A stretch of DNA of 64,000 bases from Rouxiella sp. S1S-2 (GTDB taxonomy: Bacteria > Pseudomonadota > Gammaproteobacteria > Enterobacterales > Enterobacteriaceae), in the NCBI RefSeq assembly GCF_009208105.1, contig NZ_WFKL01000001.1, positions 2,542,001-2,606,000 on the forward strand, written 5' to 3'. Positions 1 through 9,213 of the stretch are shown here, piece by piece (the stretch's first letter is position 1; every line of letters starts with the position of its first letter). The position numbers and the translations under genes are program-made. The notes beneath the pieces were generated by a model. The model was given only the letters and a program-made list of their open reading frames with translations. It was not told the DNA's origin and did not search any database.

Positions 1-197
1 TCAAGATGGATGTGCGTTTCAATCAATCCGGGCAGCAGCAACTTACCCTGTAAATCGAGCGTAGCGGCACTTTTTTCTGCGTCTGAGGACAGTTTAGCCA
101 CGAAGAAACCGTTTTCAACCAGCAGGTTGAGCCGTTGATCTGCCGAGGTCGGCAAACGGGCATTAAAAATTTTCAGTGCTTGGGCAGTATCGCGCAT
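1..197 (-). CDS. Amidohydrolase, cytosine-deaminase-like (N-terminal part only)
   Basis: Only the first 65 codons are in the window; the gene continues past the left edge. The visible part is the N-terminal small beta domain followed by LLPGLIETHIHL, the HxH metal-binding strand of the amidohydrolase superfamily. The ETHIHL form is typical of cytosine-deaminase-like members. The start ATG has GGAGAAAT just upstream. Two TGCTAGCA palindromes lie 15 to 43 bases upstream of the start, and the same palindrome recurs before the ABC operon near 9.2 kb, so the genes are probably co-regulated. The substrate is unknown; a cyclic amidine or nucleobase-like compound is an inference from the family. Confidence 0.8.
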   Translation of the reverse strand, partial: MRDTAQALKIFNARLPTSADQRLNLLVENGFFVAKLSSDAEKSAATLDLQGKLLLPGLIETHIHL

Positions 198-208
198 TTA
201 TTTCTCCA

Positions 209-241
209 TATTGCTAGCATTAGCATGCATTTTGCTAGCAA
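209..241. promoter_or_regulatory. Tandem TTGCTAGCA operator in a divergent promoter region
   Basis: Two copies of the perfect 8-bp palindrome TGCTAGCA occur at 212-219 and 233-240, 21 bp centre to centre, i.e. two helical turns. GCATGC lies between them. They sit between the divergent amidohydrolase and NTF2-like genes. The spacing suits cooperative binding of a dimeric repressor. The same motif recurs at 9204-9213 and 9383-9392. The binding protein is not visible here. Confidence 0.6.
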
Positions 242-380
242 TATAAGTGCCATTTTGATCAACGCCACCGTAACGGGGTTGGCACTGAAAAATGGCTTCC
301 AGACTGCACATCAACCGTGCACCCTTGCACCATAGGGACTCAATGACACGATAGCGGCCCCCCCGCTGGGAGAAAAAGAG

Positions 381-779
381 ATGAAACAGGAAAATAGTGC
401 CGTAGAGATTGTTAGCAATTTTTTGGCAGCGTCGATGGCACCCGATCCCGTCAAGGCAGCGACTTTTATGGCGGCAGACGTCGTTATTACCTTTACCGGT
501 AAACGTGTGATGCCCGATGCACATCACATCACGGCGTTTAACAAGGATCGCTACGCCTGGGTGAAAAAGTCTATTGGCCAGTATGACTGGATGGACAAGG
601 GTGACCACACGGTGGTGTATTCGAACGGCACGTTGTACGGCGAATGGCCGGACGGTCGGGTATTTGCCGGTAATCGCTATTTGGACCGCTATGAAGTTCG
701 CGACGGTAAAATCACCCGTATGGACGTGTGGAACGACAGCGCCGAGTGGATCCTTGTGCCTGAAATTTCGCAGGGTTAA
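381..779 (+). CDS. NTF2-like / SnoaL-like family protein
   Basis: 132 residues with the layout of the small NTF2/SnoaL fold: an N-terminal helix pair (VEIVSNFLAASMAPDPVKAA), a strand with a conserved-type aspartate (MAADVVITFTGKRVMP), and a C-terminal strand pair ending in RYEVRDGKITRMDVWNDS, the usual SnoaL signature. A good ribosome site (GGGAGAAAAAGAG) precedes the ATG. It is divergent from the partial amidohydrolase and shares its operator region, so it probably acts on an intermediate of the same pathway, as an isomerase, cyclase or hydrolase. The exact reaction cannot be told from sequence. Confidence 0.75.
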   Translation: MKQENSAVEIVSNFLAASMAPDPVKAATFMAADVVITFTGKRVMPDAHHITAFNKDRYAWVKKSIGQYDWMDKGDHTVVYSNGTLYGEWPDGRVFAGNRYLDRYEVRDGKITRMDVWNDSAEWILVPEISQG

Positions 780-789
780 CGGACATTTT

Positions 790-821
790 GCCGCCTTCAT
801 TGTTCAGAAGTTGAAGGCGGC
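790..821. terminator. Inverted repeat between convergent genes
   Basis: A 10-bp perfect stem (GCCGCCTTCA / TGAAGGCGGC) with a 12-base loop lies between the ends of the NTF2-like gene and the convergent amidohydrolase operon. There is no clear T-tract on either strand, so its action as a terminator is inferred from position and stem strength. Confidence 0.45.
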
Positions 822-831
822 TGAGACGGGA

Positions 832-2313
832 TTAAGCGTGTGAATTGAGCGGAAACGACGGCGTGAAAAGAGGGCTACACGGTGGATGCTGAAAGCTTCT
901 TTCTGGATAAGTGAGCATCAGCTTTTCAAATTGCCGCTGCGCCTGATGATGAAGCTGGTCAAGATCAACTCGCCGTTTCACCAATTGCCGGTCCCAAACC
1001 ACTTTTTCACCGGCAATAATCACCCCGCGCACGTCGCGCCCATTACCGTTAATCACCACCGCCGTAATGGGGTCAAAAATCTGCCCCATCGCCGGCTCGG
1101 CGAGTGAAATAATCGTGATATCAGCCTGCGCACCGGGGCAAAGGCGGCCAATATCCTCACGGCCCAATGCCTTTGCCCCGCCCAAAGTAGCCATGCGGTA
1201 ATAGTCGGCGGCGCTGGCAGCCTGAACATTTTGCGTCACCACGCGGCTTAACAAGGCACCAAGATGCATATTGGTCAGCATATCCGGTGGAAAGGTGTCG
1301 GTGCCTAATCCCATATTTACGCCCGCTTCTCTCAGTGGAAGATACTGCTCCAGATACTTGGCGTGACGGCCTGAAACCAGTGGACAAAGCACCAGATTAG
1401 CGTCGGAGTCGGCCAGCAGTCTGATATCTCTGGCAATACTGGCCTGCGTCGGTGACTTTCCGCCGAGAAACTGACCGTGCGGCAGCAGCATTTTGTTGTG
1501 CAATAGCCCGGCGTCAGCCAGCACCTGCAGCGACGAGCGCCCTTGAAAGCGGCGGTCTACTTCATTGACTTCAAGCTCGCTCTGGCAGCAGTGCAACCGA
1601 ACGCTGCAGCCCTGACGATGCGCGGTTTCGCTCAGCGCGGCGAGCAGGGCGGGCGTAGAGCCTTCGATGCGATCAGGGGCTAAAAAGCCGCGTAGTATTG
1701 GGGACCCGCGGGAATTGATTTCTTCGATAAAACGTTCTGCCTCCTCAAGACCCGCCAGCCCACGTTCTTCGTCAAAGCGCATGCCAATTTGGCCGTCGGC
1801 CTCAACCACGCTGTGCCCTGACATAAACGCCGGACCCAGCCACGCCCGCAGTCCGAGAGATTCAGCCACGTCCGCCGCGTGGCGATATTCATCGGTATCC
1901 TCAGCCCATTGTCGATACAGAATGGAGGTGATAGGCACTGCGCTGGTCACACCGTTGAGCAACAGATGAGTATAGGCATACAGCTTGTTAAAATTGAGCT
2001 CTTCGCGGGAATACAGATCGCGCCGTTGCCAGTCAGCGGCCACCACACGCCCCTTTTGCCAGCCGGGCTGATTGTCAAAACCGAGCACGGTGGTATCGAG
2101 GTCGCCCAGTGCGTCGAGGTCAATAAATCCGGGGCCGACCAGCGCATTACCGGCGTTGATTTCCTCATCCACTGCGCCGGCATAATGCTGACCGACAAAC
2201 AGCACGCGCTCGCCCTGATAAACCACTTCGCCCGGCGAATAGAGCCGGTGGTCGCCGTTTTGATATCCCACCACCCAGGCGGCGCTTAGGCGGGTGATCT
2301 TTTGCGCCGCCAT
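832..2313 (-). CDS. Amidohydrolase family protein (TRZ/ATZ-like) with altered HxH motif
   Basis: 493 residues of the COG0402-type amidohydrolase family (chlorohydrolase/aminohydrolase group). Retained metal-site candidates are His241 (RLHCCQSELE), His279 (LPHGQFLG) and Asp339 (GLGTDTFPPD). The first-strand HxH motif is replaced: the usual FIDxHxH reads FIDLDALGD, with Asp67 and Leu69 where the two histidines should be. This may be a lineage feature, a different metal site or loss of activity. The chosen ATG overlaps the stop of the preceding gene (TGATG), showing translational coupling; a GTG four codons earlier is possible. It is the last gene of the ABC operon. Confidence 0.8.
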   Translation of the reverse strand: MAAQKITRLSAAWVVGYQNGDHRLYSPGEVVYQGERVLFVGQHYAGAVDEEINAGNALVGPGFIDLDALGDLDTTVLGFDNQPGWQKGRVVAADWQRRDLYSREELNFNKLYAYTHLLLNGVTSAVPITSILYRQWAEDTDEYRHAADVAESLGLRAWLGPAFMSGHSVVEADGQIGMRFDEERGLAGLEEAERFIEEINSRGSPILRGFLAPDRIEGSTPALLAALSETAHRQGCSVRLHCCQSELEVNEVDRRFQGRSSLQVLADAGLLHNKMLLPHGQFLGGKSPTQASIARDIRLLADSDANLVLCPLVSGRHAKYLEQYLPLREAGVNMGLGTDTFPPDMLTNMHLGALLSRVVTQNVQAASAADYYRMATLGGAKALGREDIGRLCPGAQADITIISLAEPAMGQIFDPITAVVINGNGRDVRGVIIAGEKVVWDRQLVKRRVDLDQLHHQAQRQFEKLMLTYPERSFQHPPCSPLFTPSFPLNSHA

Positions 2314-3509
2314 CAGAACAGGCACTCACCGGCGGCGGCTACCACTTTCCCGTGCTTGATAACCGTGCGCGGCATCGGCTGAGCGACAATGGCTTCGGCC
2401 ACCACGCGGGCGGGTAAAAGCACTATGTCGGCGCGACATCCTACCTCAATGCCATAGTTTTCACGCTTCATTACCCGTGCGCCGCCGTAGGTGATAGCGT
2501 CCAGTGCGTTGAGCATTTCGCTGTCTTTCCGCCAGCGGTAGCGCAGGCCTACCATCATGGCGCGGTGCAGCATGTCGCCGTTGCCATAGGGGCTCCATGT
2601 GTCGCGTATTCCGTCGTTACCGGCGCAGACGTCAACGCCGTGCTCGCGCAGCAGCAGATAAGGCGGTACCGCCACGTCAACCGGCGCAGTAGTGGCGATA
2701 GAAATACCCAGCTCGGCCAGCTGTTCGGCAAACCATTTTTGTCGGTCTGCTTCGACCATTCCTAAGCAAAATGCGTGACTAATGGTGACCTTGCCGGCCA
2801 GGCCGAATTCACGGGTTTTATCCAGAATGCGTTCCACGCTAAATGCACCGACTTCACCGCGCTCATGCAAATGGATATCTACGCCTTTACCGTATTTTGC
2901 TGCCAGGCGGAAAATAATATTTAAATGCGCGATCGGATCTTTTTCATAGGTGCAAGGGTCCAGCCCGCCAATATAATCAGCACCGAGGACAAGCGCCTGC
3001 TCAAGGTGTTTCTCCGCACCGGGATTTTCCAAAATGCCGCTTTGCGGAAACGCCACGGTTTCAATATCAATCGCGTGCGCCAGCTTCTCTTTGGTCGCCA
3101 GCACACCTTCTATATGACTGACGCCGATTTCATTATCCACATCAATATGCGTGCGGATAAACGAGGTGCCGCGGCTGATGCAGTGTCGCGCAATGCGTTC
3201 GGACTGCAGCTGAGGGTCGGGATGATGCTCCCGACGATAGGCACGCTCATTGGCAATGATGTCTGGCAGGTTGCGTGGAACGTCGTTTTCGTACCATTCA
3301 CGGCCCCACAGGCTTTTATCGATGTGCGCATGGCCGTCAATAAAACCAGGCAACAGCAGTTGATTATTGCCCTCAATCACCTCCGACTGGGCCGCCGCTG
3401 CAGAGAGATCGGGCGCGATTTCAACAATCACGCCGTCGTGAATTAACACGTCCAGCGTATCTACGCCGGTAAAAGGACGGACCTGTTTTAAAAGTAATGA
3501 CGAACTCAT
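2313..3509 (-). CDS. Cytosine-deaminase-like amidohydrolase
   Basis: 398 residues, CodA-like. The metal and catalytic set is complete: His60 and His62 in GFIDGHAHIDKS, the HLHERGE strand (His and proton-shuttle Glu, as HCDE in E. coli CodA), SHAFCLG, and AGNDGIRDTWSPYGNGD with the strand-8 aspartate. The start ATG follows GGAGAAACACG and overlaps the upstream ATPase stop by four bases (ATGA). It should hydrolyse an exocyclic amine or cyclic amide of a nucleobase-like ring imported by the linked ABC system. CodA itself usually pairs with the CodB permease, so this substrate may differ. Confidence 0.85.
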   Translation of the reverse strand: MSSSLLLKQVRPFTGVDTLDVLIHDGVIVEIAPDLSAAAAQSEVIEGNNQLLLPGFIDGHAHIDKSLWGREWYENDVPRNLPDIIANERAYRREHHPDPQLQSERIARHCISRGTSFIRTHIDVDNEIGVSHIEGVLATKEKLAHAIDIETVAFPQSGILENPGAEKHLEQALVLGADYIGGLDPCTYEKDPIAHLNIIFRLAAKYGKGVDIHLHERGEVGAFSVERILDKTREFGLAGKVTISHAFCLGMVEADRQKWFAEQLAELGISIATTAPVDVAVPPYLLLREHGVDVCAGNDGIRDTWSPYGNGDMLHRAMMVGLRYRWRKDSEMLNALDAITYGGARVMKRENYGIEVGCRADIVLLPARVVAEAIVAQPMPRTVIKHGKVVAAAGECLF

Positions 3510-4591
3510 CGTGTTTCTCCTGTAATCACTTGCAAAGAAGGGCGCGCCGAGGCGGCCGGATGGTGACATTCAATATGGTGACGCGTAGACATGGCATGGA
3601 CCGGCGGCGGTGTCTGACGACAAATATCGGTCGCCTGCGGGCAGCGCGGATGAAACGCACAGCCAGTGGGCGGCGAGAGCGCGCTTGGCATCTCGCCTGA
3701 AATCGCGACCCTCGCCTGATTCGGTTGGTCAATTTTGGGAATAGCATCGAGCAGCATTCGAGTGTAGGGATGGCCCGGCTGATGGAAAATTTCATCCACC
3801 GGACCCAGCTCGACAATACGGCCCAGATACATCACGCCGACGCGGTCAGAAATATGAGCGATGACCGACATATTATGGCTGATAAAGAAGTAGGTCAGGC
3901 CCAGCGTTTCCTGCAGGTCACTCATTAGATTAAGCACCTGTGCCTGTACCGAGACGTCCAACGCCGAGGTCGGTTCGTCGCAAATCAAAAAGTCTGGCTG
4001 GGTGGCGAGGGCGCGGGCAATTGAAATGCGTTGGCGCTGGCCGCCGGAGAACTCGTGCGGAAATTTAAACATGTCGCTCTCCGCCAGTCCGACCTGACGC
4101 AGCAGCGCCGCCACCTGACTGCGCGCCTGCCGCGTCGTGCCAACCCGATTTTGCAATCGCAGCGGCTCAGCAATAATGCGCTCTACACGCCAGCGTGGAT
4201 TGAGGCTGGCGTAAGGGTCCTGGAATATCATCTGAATCCCGCGGCCGGGGGACGTATCGCCCGGCGTGAGGGCGTGGCCTGCGTGAGATATCGTTCCCTT
4301 GGTTGGCGTATAAAGCCCGGCCAGCGCGCGGGCAACGGTGGATTTACCGCAGCCAGATTCGCCCACCAGGCTAAAGGTTTCGCCCTGCTGCACGCTAAAG
4401 CTGATGCCTCTCACCGCCTGCAGTTGTTGTTTTGGCTGGCGTTTGAACAAGCTCGGCATAACGCCGCTGCCGACTTCAAAGCTGATATGCAAGTCCTCAA
4501 CCTGCATAATTGTATGCGCCTGTGGGTTTCTTGCGCTGGCCTCTTCAGTGCCTACAGCTGTCAGTGGAACGGTCTGTTTCATCGTATTCAT
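3506..4591 (-). CDS. Dipeptide/oligopeptide-type ABC transporter ATP-binding protein (DppF/OppF family)
   Basis: 361 residues. Walker A GESGCGKST (77-85), Q-loop FQDP (123-126), signature SGGQRQ (182-187), Walker [13 protein letters not shown] (201-212), and the C-terminal oligopeptide-transporter domain with PTGCAFHPRCP. A 25-residue polar N-terminal extension precedes the first strand. TAAGGAGCCACC supplies the ribosome site. This is the second nucleotide-binding subunit of the five-gene importer and energises uptake at the inner membrane. It overlaps the next gene by four bases. Confidence 0.93.
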   Translation of the reverse strand: MNTMKQTVPLTAVGTEEASARNPQAHTIMQVEDLHISFEVGSGVMPSLFKRQPKQQLQAVRGISFSVQQGETFSLVGESGCGKSTVARALAGLYTPTKGTISHAGHALTPGDTSPGRGIQMIFQDPYASLNPRWRVERIIAEPLRLQNRVGTTRQARSQVAALLRQVGLAESDMFKFPHEFSGGQRQRISIARALATQPDFLICDEPTSALDVSVQAQVLNLMSDLQETLGLTYFFISHNMSVIAHISDRVGVMYLGRIVELGPVDEIFHQPGHPYTRMLLDAIPKIDQPNQARVAISGEMPSALSPPTGCAFHPRCPQATDICRQTPPPVHAMSTRHHIECHHPAASARPSLQVITGETR

Positions 4592-4600
4592 GGTGGCTCC

Positions 4601-5587
4601 TTAAATATTCAGACAGGCGACGCGTGTCTCGCCTAGCGTTCGTAGCGAGGGCGACTGCTGACAACATTGTTCAAGCCTTTGCGTGCAACGCGGATGAAAA
4701 GAGCAGCCAGTGGGAAGCTGATTAAGGCGCGGCATTGAACCGTCGATTTGCGCCAGACGTGGGCGGCGCGTGGTCAGGCTGGGGATCGAGGCCATCAACC
4801 CGCGAGTGTAGGGGTGCCGTGGCTGCAGCAGTACCTGTTGAACCGGCCCGGTTTCAATCAGTTGACCGGCATACATCACCGCCACGCGGTCGCAAATCTC
4901 GGCGATTACCCCCATATCATGAGTGATAATCATCACTGCCGTGCCGTGCTGCTTGCACAGGCGTTTCAACAGTCCTAGCACTTGCGCCTGTACTGAAACG
5001 TCCAGCGCAGTGGTGGGTTCATCGGCAATCACCAGCTCAGGTTCCACGCACAGCGCCAGGGCGATAATAATGCGTTGGCGCATGCCGCCGGAAAACTGAT
5101 GGGGATACTGTTCAAGGCGCTGTTCAGCGCTGCTGATACCGACTTCACCCATTAGCTCGATGGCGCGCCTGCGCCCCTGCTCGGCATTGAGTGGCAGGTG
5201 AGTGCGAATGGTTTCAATCAGCTGTTCGCCGATGGTCAGCACGGGGTTAAGGCTGGTCAACGGGTCTTGGAAAATACAGCTAATTTTTCTGCCGCGCAGC
5301 AGGCGTCGTTCAGCTTCATCGAGATTGTCGATGCGCTGGCCGTTAAAGAATATTTTGCCGCCACTGATGCGCCCAGGGGGTTCAAGCAAACCGGAGACAG
5401 CGGAGCCGGTGAGTGATTTACCCGCCCCCGACTCGCCTACGACGCCGAGAATTTCACCGGCGTTGAGTGAAAACGAGACATCACGGATTGCCTGCAGAGC
5501 ACCTTTACGGTGCATAAACTCAACGCTAAGTCCTTCTACCTGCAGTAACGGAGCCTCAGGAGGGCAAGAAAGCGGGCTGCTGTTCAT
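4601..5587 (-). CDS. Dipeptide/oligopeptide-type ABC transporter ATP-binding protein (DppD/OppD family)
   Basis: 328 residues. Walker A GESGAGKS (51-58), Q-loop [11 protein letters not shown], signature SGGMRQR, Walker [14 protein letters not shown], and the C-terminal motif [13 protein letters not shown] of the peptide/nickel importer subfamily. It lies 9 bases from each neighbour and forms the ATPase pair with the adjacent DppF-type protein. Family members import peptides, nickel or other small solutes; the amidohydrolases in the same operon argue for a heterocyclic or amide solute here. Confidence 0.93.
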   Translation of the reverse strand: MNSSPLSCPPEAPLLQVEGLSVEFMHRKGALQAIRDVSFSLNAGEILGVVGESGAGKSLTGSAVSGLLEPPGRISGGKIFFNGQRIDNLDEAERRLLRGRKISCIFQDPLTSLNPVLTIGEQLIETIRTHLPLNAEQGRRRAIELMGEVGISSAEQRLEQYPHQFSGGMRQRIIIALALCVEPELVIADEPTTALDVSVQAQVLGLLKRLCKQHGTAVMIITHDMGVIAEICDRVAVMYAGQLIETGPVQQVLLQPRHPYTRGLMASIPSLTTRRPRLAQIDGSMPRLNQLPTGCSFHPRCTQRLEQCCQQSPSLRTLGETRVACLNI

Positions 5588-5596
5588 CGTCGCGTC

Positions 5597-6580
5597 CTAA
5601 CGTAGTTTGGGGTTGAGAATATCCCGCAGCCAGTCGCCGAGGATGTTAAAAGCCAGTGACAACGTCACTAATACTAACGCGGGAAATAGCACCACCCACC
5701 ACTGGCCGGAGAACAGGTATTGATTGCCTTCATTAATAAGCGTGCCTAGCGACGGCTGGTCCGGCGGCATGCCCACGCCGAGAAACGACAGCGTCGCTTC
5801 GGTGAGAATAGCCAGCCCCAGATGCAGGGTCGCCAGCACGGAAACCGGACTCAGCACGTTCGGCAGAATATGGGCGAACATGATGTGCACGCTACGACCG
5901 CCGCTGATTTTGGAGGCCAGCACGTACTCTTTATGCTTTTCGAGAATGGTGAGACTGCGAATAGTGCGGGCGTACTGCATCCAGCCGGTCAGGGCAATTG
6001 AGGCGACGATAATCGGCATCGCCATTTCTCCCTGTATCTCCTTTGGTAAAACCCCGCGCGCCACGCCGCTTATCAACAGTGAAAACATAATGGTCGGGAT
6101 GCTCAGCATGGCGTCGGCGAAGCGCATGATAAGCGTATCAACCAGCCCGCCGAGGTAGCCACTCAGCACCCCTAGCAGTACGCCGAGCAGCAGAGAAAGG
6201 CCGACGCTGATTAAGCCGACAATCAGCGAAATATGCAGGCCATAGAGCATGAGCGACAGCAAATCGCGCCCCTGAACGTCGGTGCCGAGCCAGAAGTGTG
6301 CGTCGCCACCGGTCATCCAAGAAGGCGGAAGCTCCGAATTCATCAGGTCAAAGCTCGAGGCGTCAAAAATGGAATAGGGCGCCAGCCAACCGCTGAAAAT
6401 GCCAGAAACGAGCAGCGCGACGGTCCAAAAAAAGGCCACGACGGTAATTTTTGATTTCCAAAAATAGTAGAGGAAATCGCTGTCTGCTAAGGCGGTCAGG
6501 TTTTGCCTGATTAACTGTAGCCGGGTTGGCGCAGCGACTGCGTTAAATTCAGCGGATTGCCGGGAGTCATGATTCATCAT
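5597..6580 (-). CDS. Dipeptide-type ABC transporter permease (DppC/OppC family)
   Basis: 327 residues. A cytoplasmic N-terminus of about 45 residues is followed by six hydrophobic segments, a soluble insertion (FDLMNSELPPSWMTGGDAHFWLGTDVQGRD) typical of DppC, and the permease EAA-like loop near LASKISGGRSVHIMFAHILPN. A second ATG one codon later is an equally possible start. It pairs with the upstream DppB-type permease as the membrane channel. Confidence 0.92.
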   Translation of the reverse strand: MMNHDSRQSAEFNAVAAPTRLQLIRQNLTALADSDFLYYFWKSKITVVAFFWTVALLVSGIFSGWLAPYSIFDASSFDLMNSELPPSWMTGGDAHFWLGTDVQGRDLLSLMLYGLHISLIVGLISVGLSLLLGVLLGVLSGYLGGLVDTLIMRFADAMLSIPTIMFSLLISGVARGVLPKEIQGEMAMPIIVASIALTGWMQYARTIRSLTILEKHKEYVLASKISGGRSVHIMFAHILPNVLSPVSVLATLHLGLAILTEATLSFLGVGMPPDQPSLGTLINEGNQYLFSGQWWVVLFPALVLVTLSLAFNILGDWLRDILNPKLR

Positions 6581-6591
6581 AGTTATCTCGC

Positions 6592-7557
6592 TCAGGACTT
6601 TTTCATACGCGGGTCAATCAAGTAATAGAGCAGATCGACCAGGGTATTAATGACAATGAAAATTAATGCGATAAATATCAGGTAAGCCGAGATAACCGGA
6701 ATATCGACATTATTAATCGCCTGAATAAAAAGCAGCCCCATACCGGGCCATTGGAATACGGTCTCAGTGACAATCGCAAAAGCAATAAGGCCCCCAATTT
6801 GTAATCCCACTATTGTCACCACCGGTAATAACGCATTGCGCAGCGCATGGCGATAATAGATGCTGGCCTTGCGCAGGCCGCGCGCCTTGGCGAACTTAAT
6901 ATAGTCTGTGCGCATCACCTCCAGCATTTCCGAACGCACCAGGCGCATAATCAGCGTTATCATAAACAGCGAAAGAGAGAGCGCGGGCAGCACGATGGAC
7001 TTCCATCCACTCACGCTGAGCAAACCGGTGCTCCACAGGCCAAAATGGATCGTTACGCCGCGTCCGCTGGAGGGAAACATTCCCAGATAAACCGAGAAGA
7101 CAATAATCAGCAAAATGCCAATCAGGAAGCTGGGCAGCGAGACGCCAATCAGTGATAAAAATTGCACCAACCCCAGCAGCAGACGATTTTTACTGATTGC
7201 CGACCACACTCCAAGTGGAAATCCAACCAGCAGGGAGATAATGACGGCCACCAAAACCAGCTCCAGCGTGGCGGGAAGGCGCTCCATAATTAAATGAAAA
7301 ACGTCTACCTGGTTATAATAGGAAATACCAAAGTCGCCGTGGCAAATGCGCACCACAAAGCGCCCAAACTGGGTCAGCATCGGGTCGCTGAGGCCTAATT
7401 TGATGCGTAAATCGGTGCGCTCCTGCTGCGTTGCGCTTTCCGGCAGCATGTTATTGACCGGATCACCCAAATATTGAAACATGCTGAATGAAATAAACGC
7501 CACTGCCAACATCAGGCCAATCATTTGCAACAGCCTTCTAAGGATATAACTCAGCAT
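6592..7557 (-). CDS. Dipeptide-type ABC transporter permease (DppB/OppB family)
   Basis: 321 residues beginning MLSYILRRLLQMIGLMLAVA, the standard DppB first membrane segment, with further segments to the C-terminal FIVINTLVDLLYYLIDPRMK. The EAA-type loop reads FAKARGLRKASIYYRHALRN, which contacts the ATPases. The start follows GAGAGCGCACA closely. It lies 18 bases after the binding-protein gene and 11 bases before dppC, a tight operon. Confidence 0.92.
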   Translation of the reverse strand: MLSYILRRLLQMIGLMLAVAFISFSMFQYLGDPVNNMLPESATQQERTDLRIKLGLSDPMLTQFGRFVVRICHGDFGISYYNQVDVFHLIMERLPATLELVLVAVIISLLVGFPLGVWSAISKNRLLLGLVQFLSLIGVSLPSFLIGILLIIVFSVYLGMFPSSGRGVTIHFGLWSTGLLSVSGWKSIVLPALSLSLFMITLIMRLVRSEMLEVMRTDYIKFAKARGLRKASIYYRHALRNALLPVVTIVGLQIGGLIAFAIVTETVFQWPGMGLLFIQAINNVDIPVISAYLIFIALIFIVINTLVDLLYYLIDPRMKKS

Positions 7558-7575
7558 TGTGCGCTCTCCTTATTC

Positions 7576-9156
7576 TTAATTAGTATTGACTCGGGCATAC
7601 CAAAGACGCACGACGTTATCCGGACTCTGCTTGAGCGTCAGGTTTTTATTTTCAACCCATACCACCGGCTCATAATGCATGGGCATATAGGGCAAGTCGG
7701 CCTGTGCCAGGTTTATTTCCTGACGCAGCATGTCGGTGCGTTTTTTGTCATCAAGTTCTGGAATAGACGCTTCAATGAGCTGGTCAACCTGCTTATTGGA
7801 ATAACGCGGAATATTAAACATCCCAAAGCCGGTATTATCATTGGTGTGCAGCAGTTGCACTGAAATGCTGTAGGCATCCATAATAGGCAGGTTAGCCCAG
7901 CCTAAAACTGCAATATCCGTTTTGCCATTGTCAGTTATCTGGTTATAAACGCTGTTGGTGTGCATCGTTAGAGTGGCCGTTACGCCAATTTTAGCCCAGT
8001 AACTTTGCACCGCCTGACACCACTGGGGCGCATTCATATAGGATCCTTCTACGCAGTCAAAAGCCAGCTTGAAGCCTTTGCCATAACCCGCCTCCGCCAG
8101 CAGTGCTTTGGCTTTTACCGGGTCGTATCCCAGCTTTATAGCATTGGCCGCGTCATAGCCCGGGATTTGCGGTGCGAGGTAGGTGTTGGCCACCTGCGTC
8201 ATGCTGCGCATGATTTTTTGCGTGATGGCTTCACGGTTAACCGCCATCATCAACGCCTGCCGCACGCGCAAATCTTTGAGCGGATTTTTGCCCTCAACGT
8301 TGCCAGCGTTGAGGGTGTCACGCAGATTAAAGGTCAGGAAATCAACGCGCAGTGAGGGGCTAACCAGCGTTTGAATAGTGGTGTCTTTGCGCAGCCTGTC
8401 GATATCCTGCAGCGGCACGCTGGTCACCAAGTCATATTCTTTCGCCAAAATACCCGACAGGCGTGTTGCATCAGAGGTGATAGGCTTGAAGATGATTTGG
8501 TCCACATTGCCGACCGAGTTATCTTTATTCCACCAGGTCGGGTTCTTCTTTAATACCATCTGCGATTCGCGCTGGCGGCTCACCAACATAAACGGCCCGG
8601 TGCCGTTGGTATTATTGGTGGCATAGCCCTCGGTGCCCTGGCTCATACTGGTCGGTTTGAGGGCGTTGTGCTCCTCCATCCACTCTTTATCCATCATCAT
8701 CACGCCGCTGAGTTCGTTGAGCGCAATGCCGCTTTTTTGCTTGAGATGAATATCAACGGTGTATTTATCCACCGCAACGGCATCTTTAAGGGTTGATGCG
8801 TTGGCGCGAATTCCGGAGTCAGGATCGGTGACGCGCGCAATCGAGGCCACCACGTCGGCAGAGTCAAAATCATCGCCGTTTTGGAATTTCACCCCCTGAC
8901 GCAGATAAAAACGCAGCGTGGTGTCATTGATAAATTCCCAATGCGTAGCCAGCGTGGGCTGCAGCTTCAAATCGTTATCGCGCTGAAGCAGGGCCTCATA
9001 AATGTGGTTTTGAAAAGTCAGCGCTGTCGTTGAGGCAAAGGCATCAGGGTCCAGCGTAGGAATATCGGCGGCAACCGCCCAGCGAACAATATTCTCGGCC
9101 TCGGCGGCCTGAGTTGCCATGCAGGTCAGTAAAAGCGGCAGCACGTACTTTTTCAT
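7576..9156 (-). CDS. Periplasmic solute-binding protein, DppA/OppA-like (family 5)
   Basis: 526 residues from the ATG preceded by GAAGGAAGA. MKKYVLPLLLTCMATQAAEA is a clear Sec signal peptide with cleavage near AEA. Family-5 features follow: IPTLDPDAFASTTAL near the mature N-terminus, a central YATNNTNGTGPFML, and VRQALMMAVNREAI. It delivers the solute to the DppB/C channel. Upstream in-frame codons would disrupt the signal peptide, so the internal ATG is preferred. It is the first gene of a seven-gene operon ending in two amidohydrolases, with a TTGCTAGCAA palindrome 48-57 bases upstream. Confidence 0.93.
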   Translation of the reverse strand: MKKYVLPLLLTCMATQAAEAENIVRWAVAADIPTLDPDAFASTTALTFQNHIYEALLQRDNDLKLQPTLATHWEFINDTTLRFYLRQGVKFQNGDDFDSADVVASIARVTDPDSGIRANASTLKDAVAVDKYTVDIHLKQKSGIALNELSGVMMMDKEWMEEHNALKPTSMSQGTEGYATNNTNGTGPFMLVSRQRESQMVLKKNPTWWNKDNSVGNVDQIIFKPITSDATRLSGILAKEYDLVTSVPLQDIDRLRKDTTIQTLVSPSLRVDFLTFNLRDTLNAGNVEGKNPLKDLRVRQALMMAVNREAITQKIMRSMTQVANTYLAPQIPGYDAANAIKLGYDPVKAKALLAEAGYGKGFKLAFDCVEGSYMNAPQWCQAVQSYWAKIGVTATLTMHTNSVYNQITDNGKTDIAVLGWANLPIMDAYSISVQLLHTNDNTGFGMFNIPRYSNKQVDQLIEASIPELDDKKRTDMLRQEINLAQADLPYMPMHYEPVVWVENKNLTLKQSPDNVVRLWYARVNTN

Positions 9157-9203
9157 CCGATCTTCCTTCACACAATGATTGGGGGCGATTTTTACTAGCC
9201 ACA

Positions 9204-9213
9204 TTGCTAGCAA
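9204..9213. promoter_or_regulatory. TTGCTAGCAA operator upstream of the ABC/amidohydrolase operon
   Basis: A perfect 10-bp palindrome 48 bases before the binding-protein start. A degenerate partner (TACTAGCC) lies at 9193-9200. The core matches the two copies at 212-240, so the same DNA-binding protein probably controls both ends of the block. Confidence 0.6.

Noticed and set aside
198..800. Long open frame on the minus strand opposite the NTF2-like gene
   Set aside because: It has no family pattern, no good start signals and is the complement of a gene with clear SnoaL-type features.
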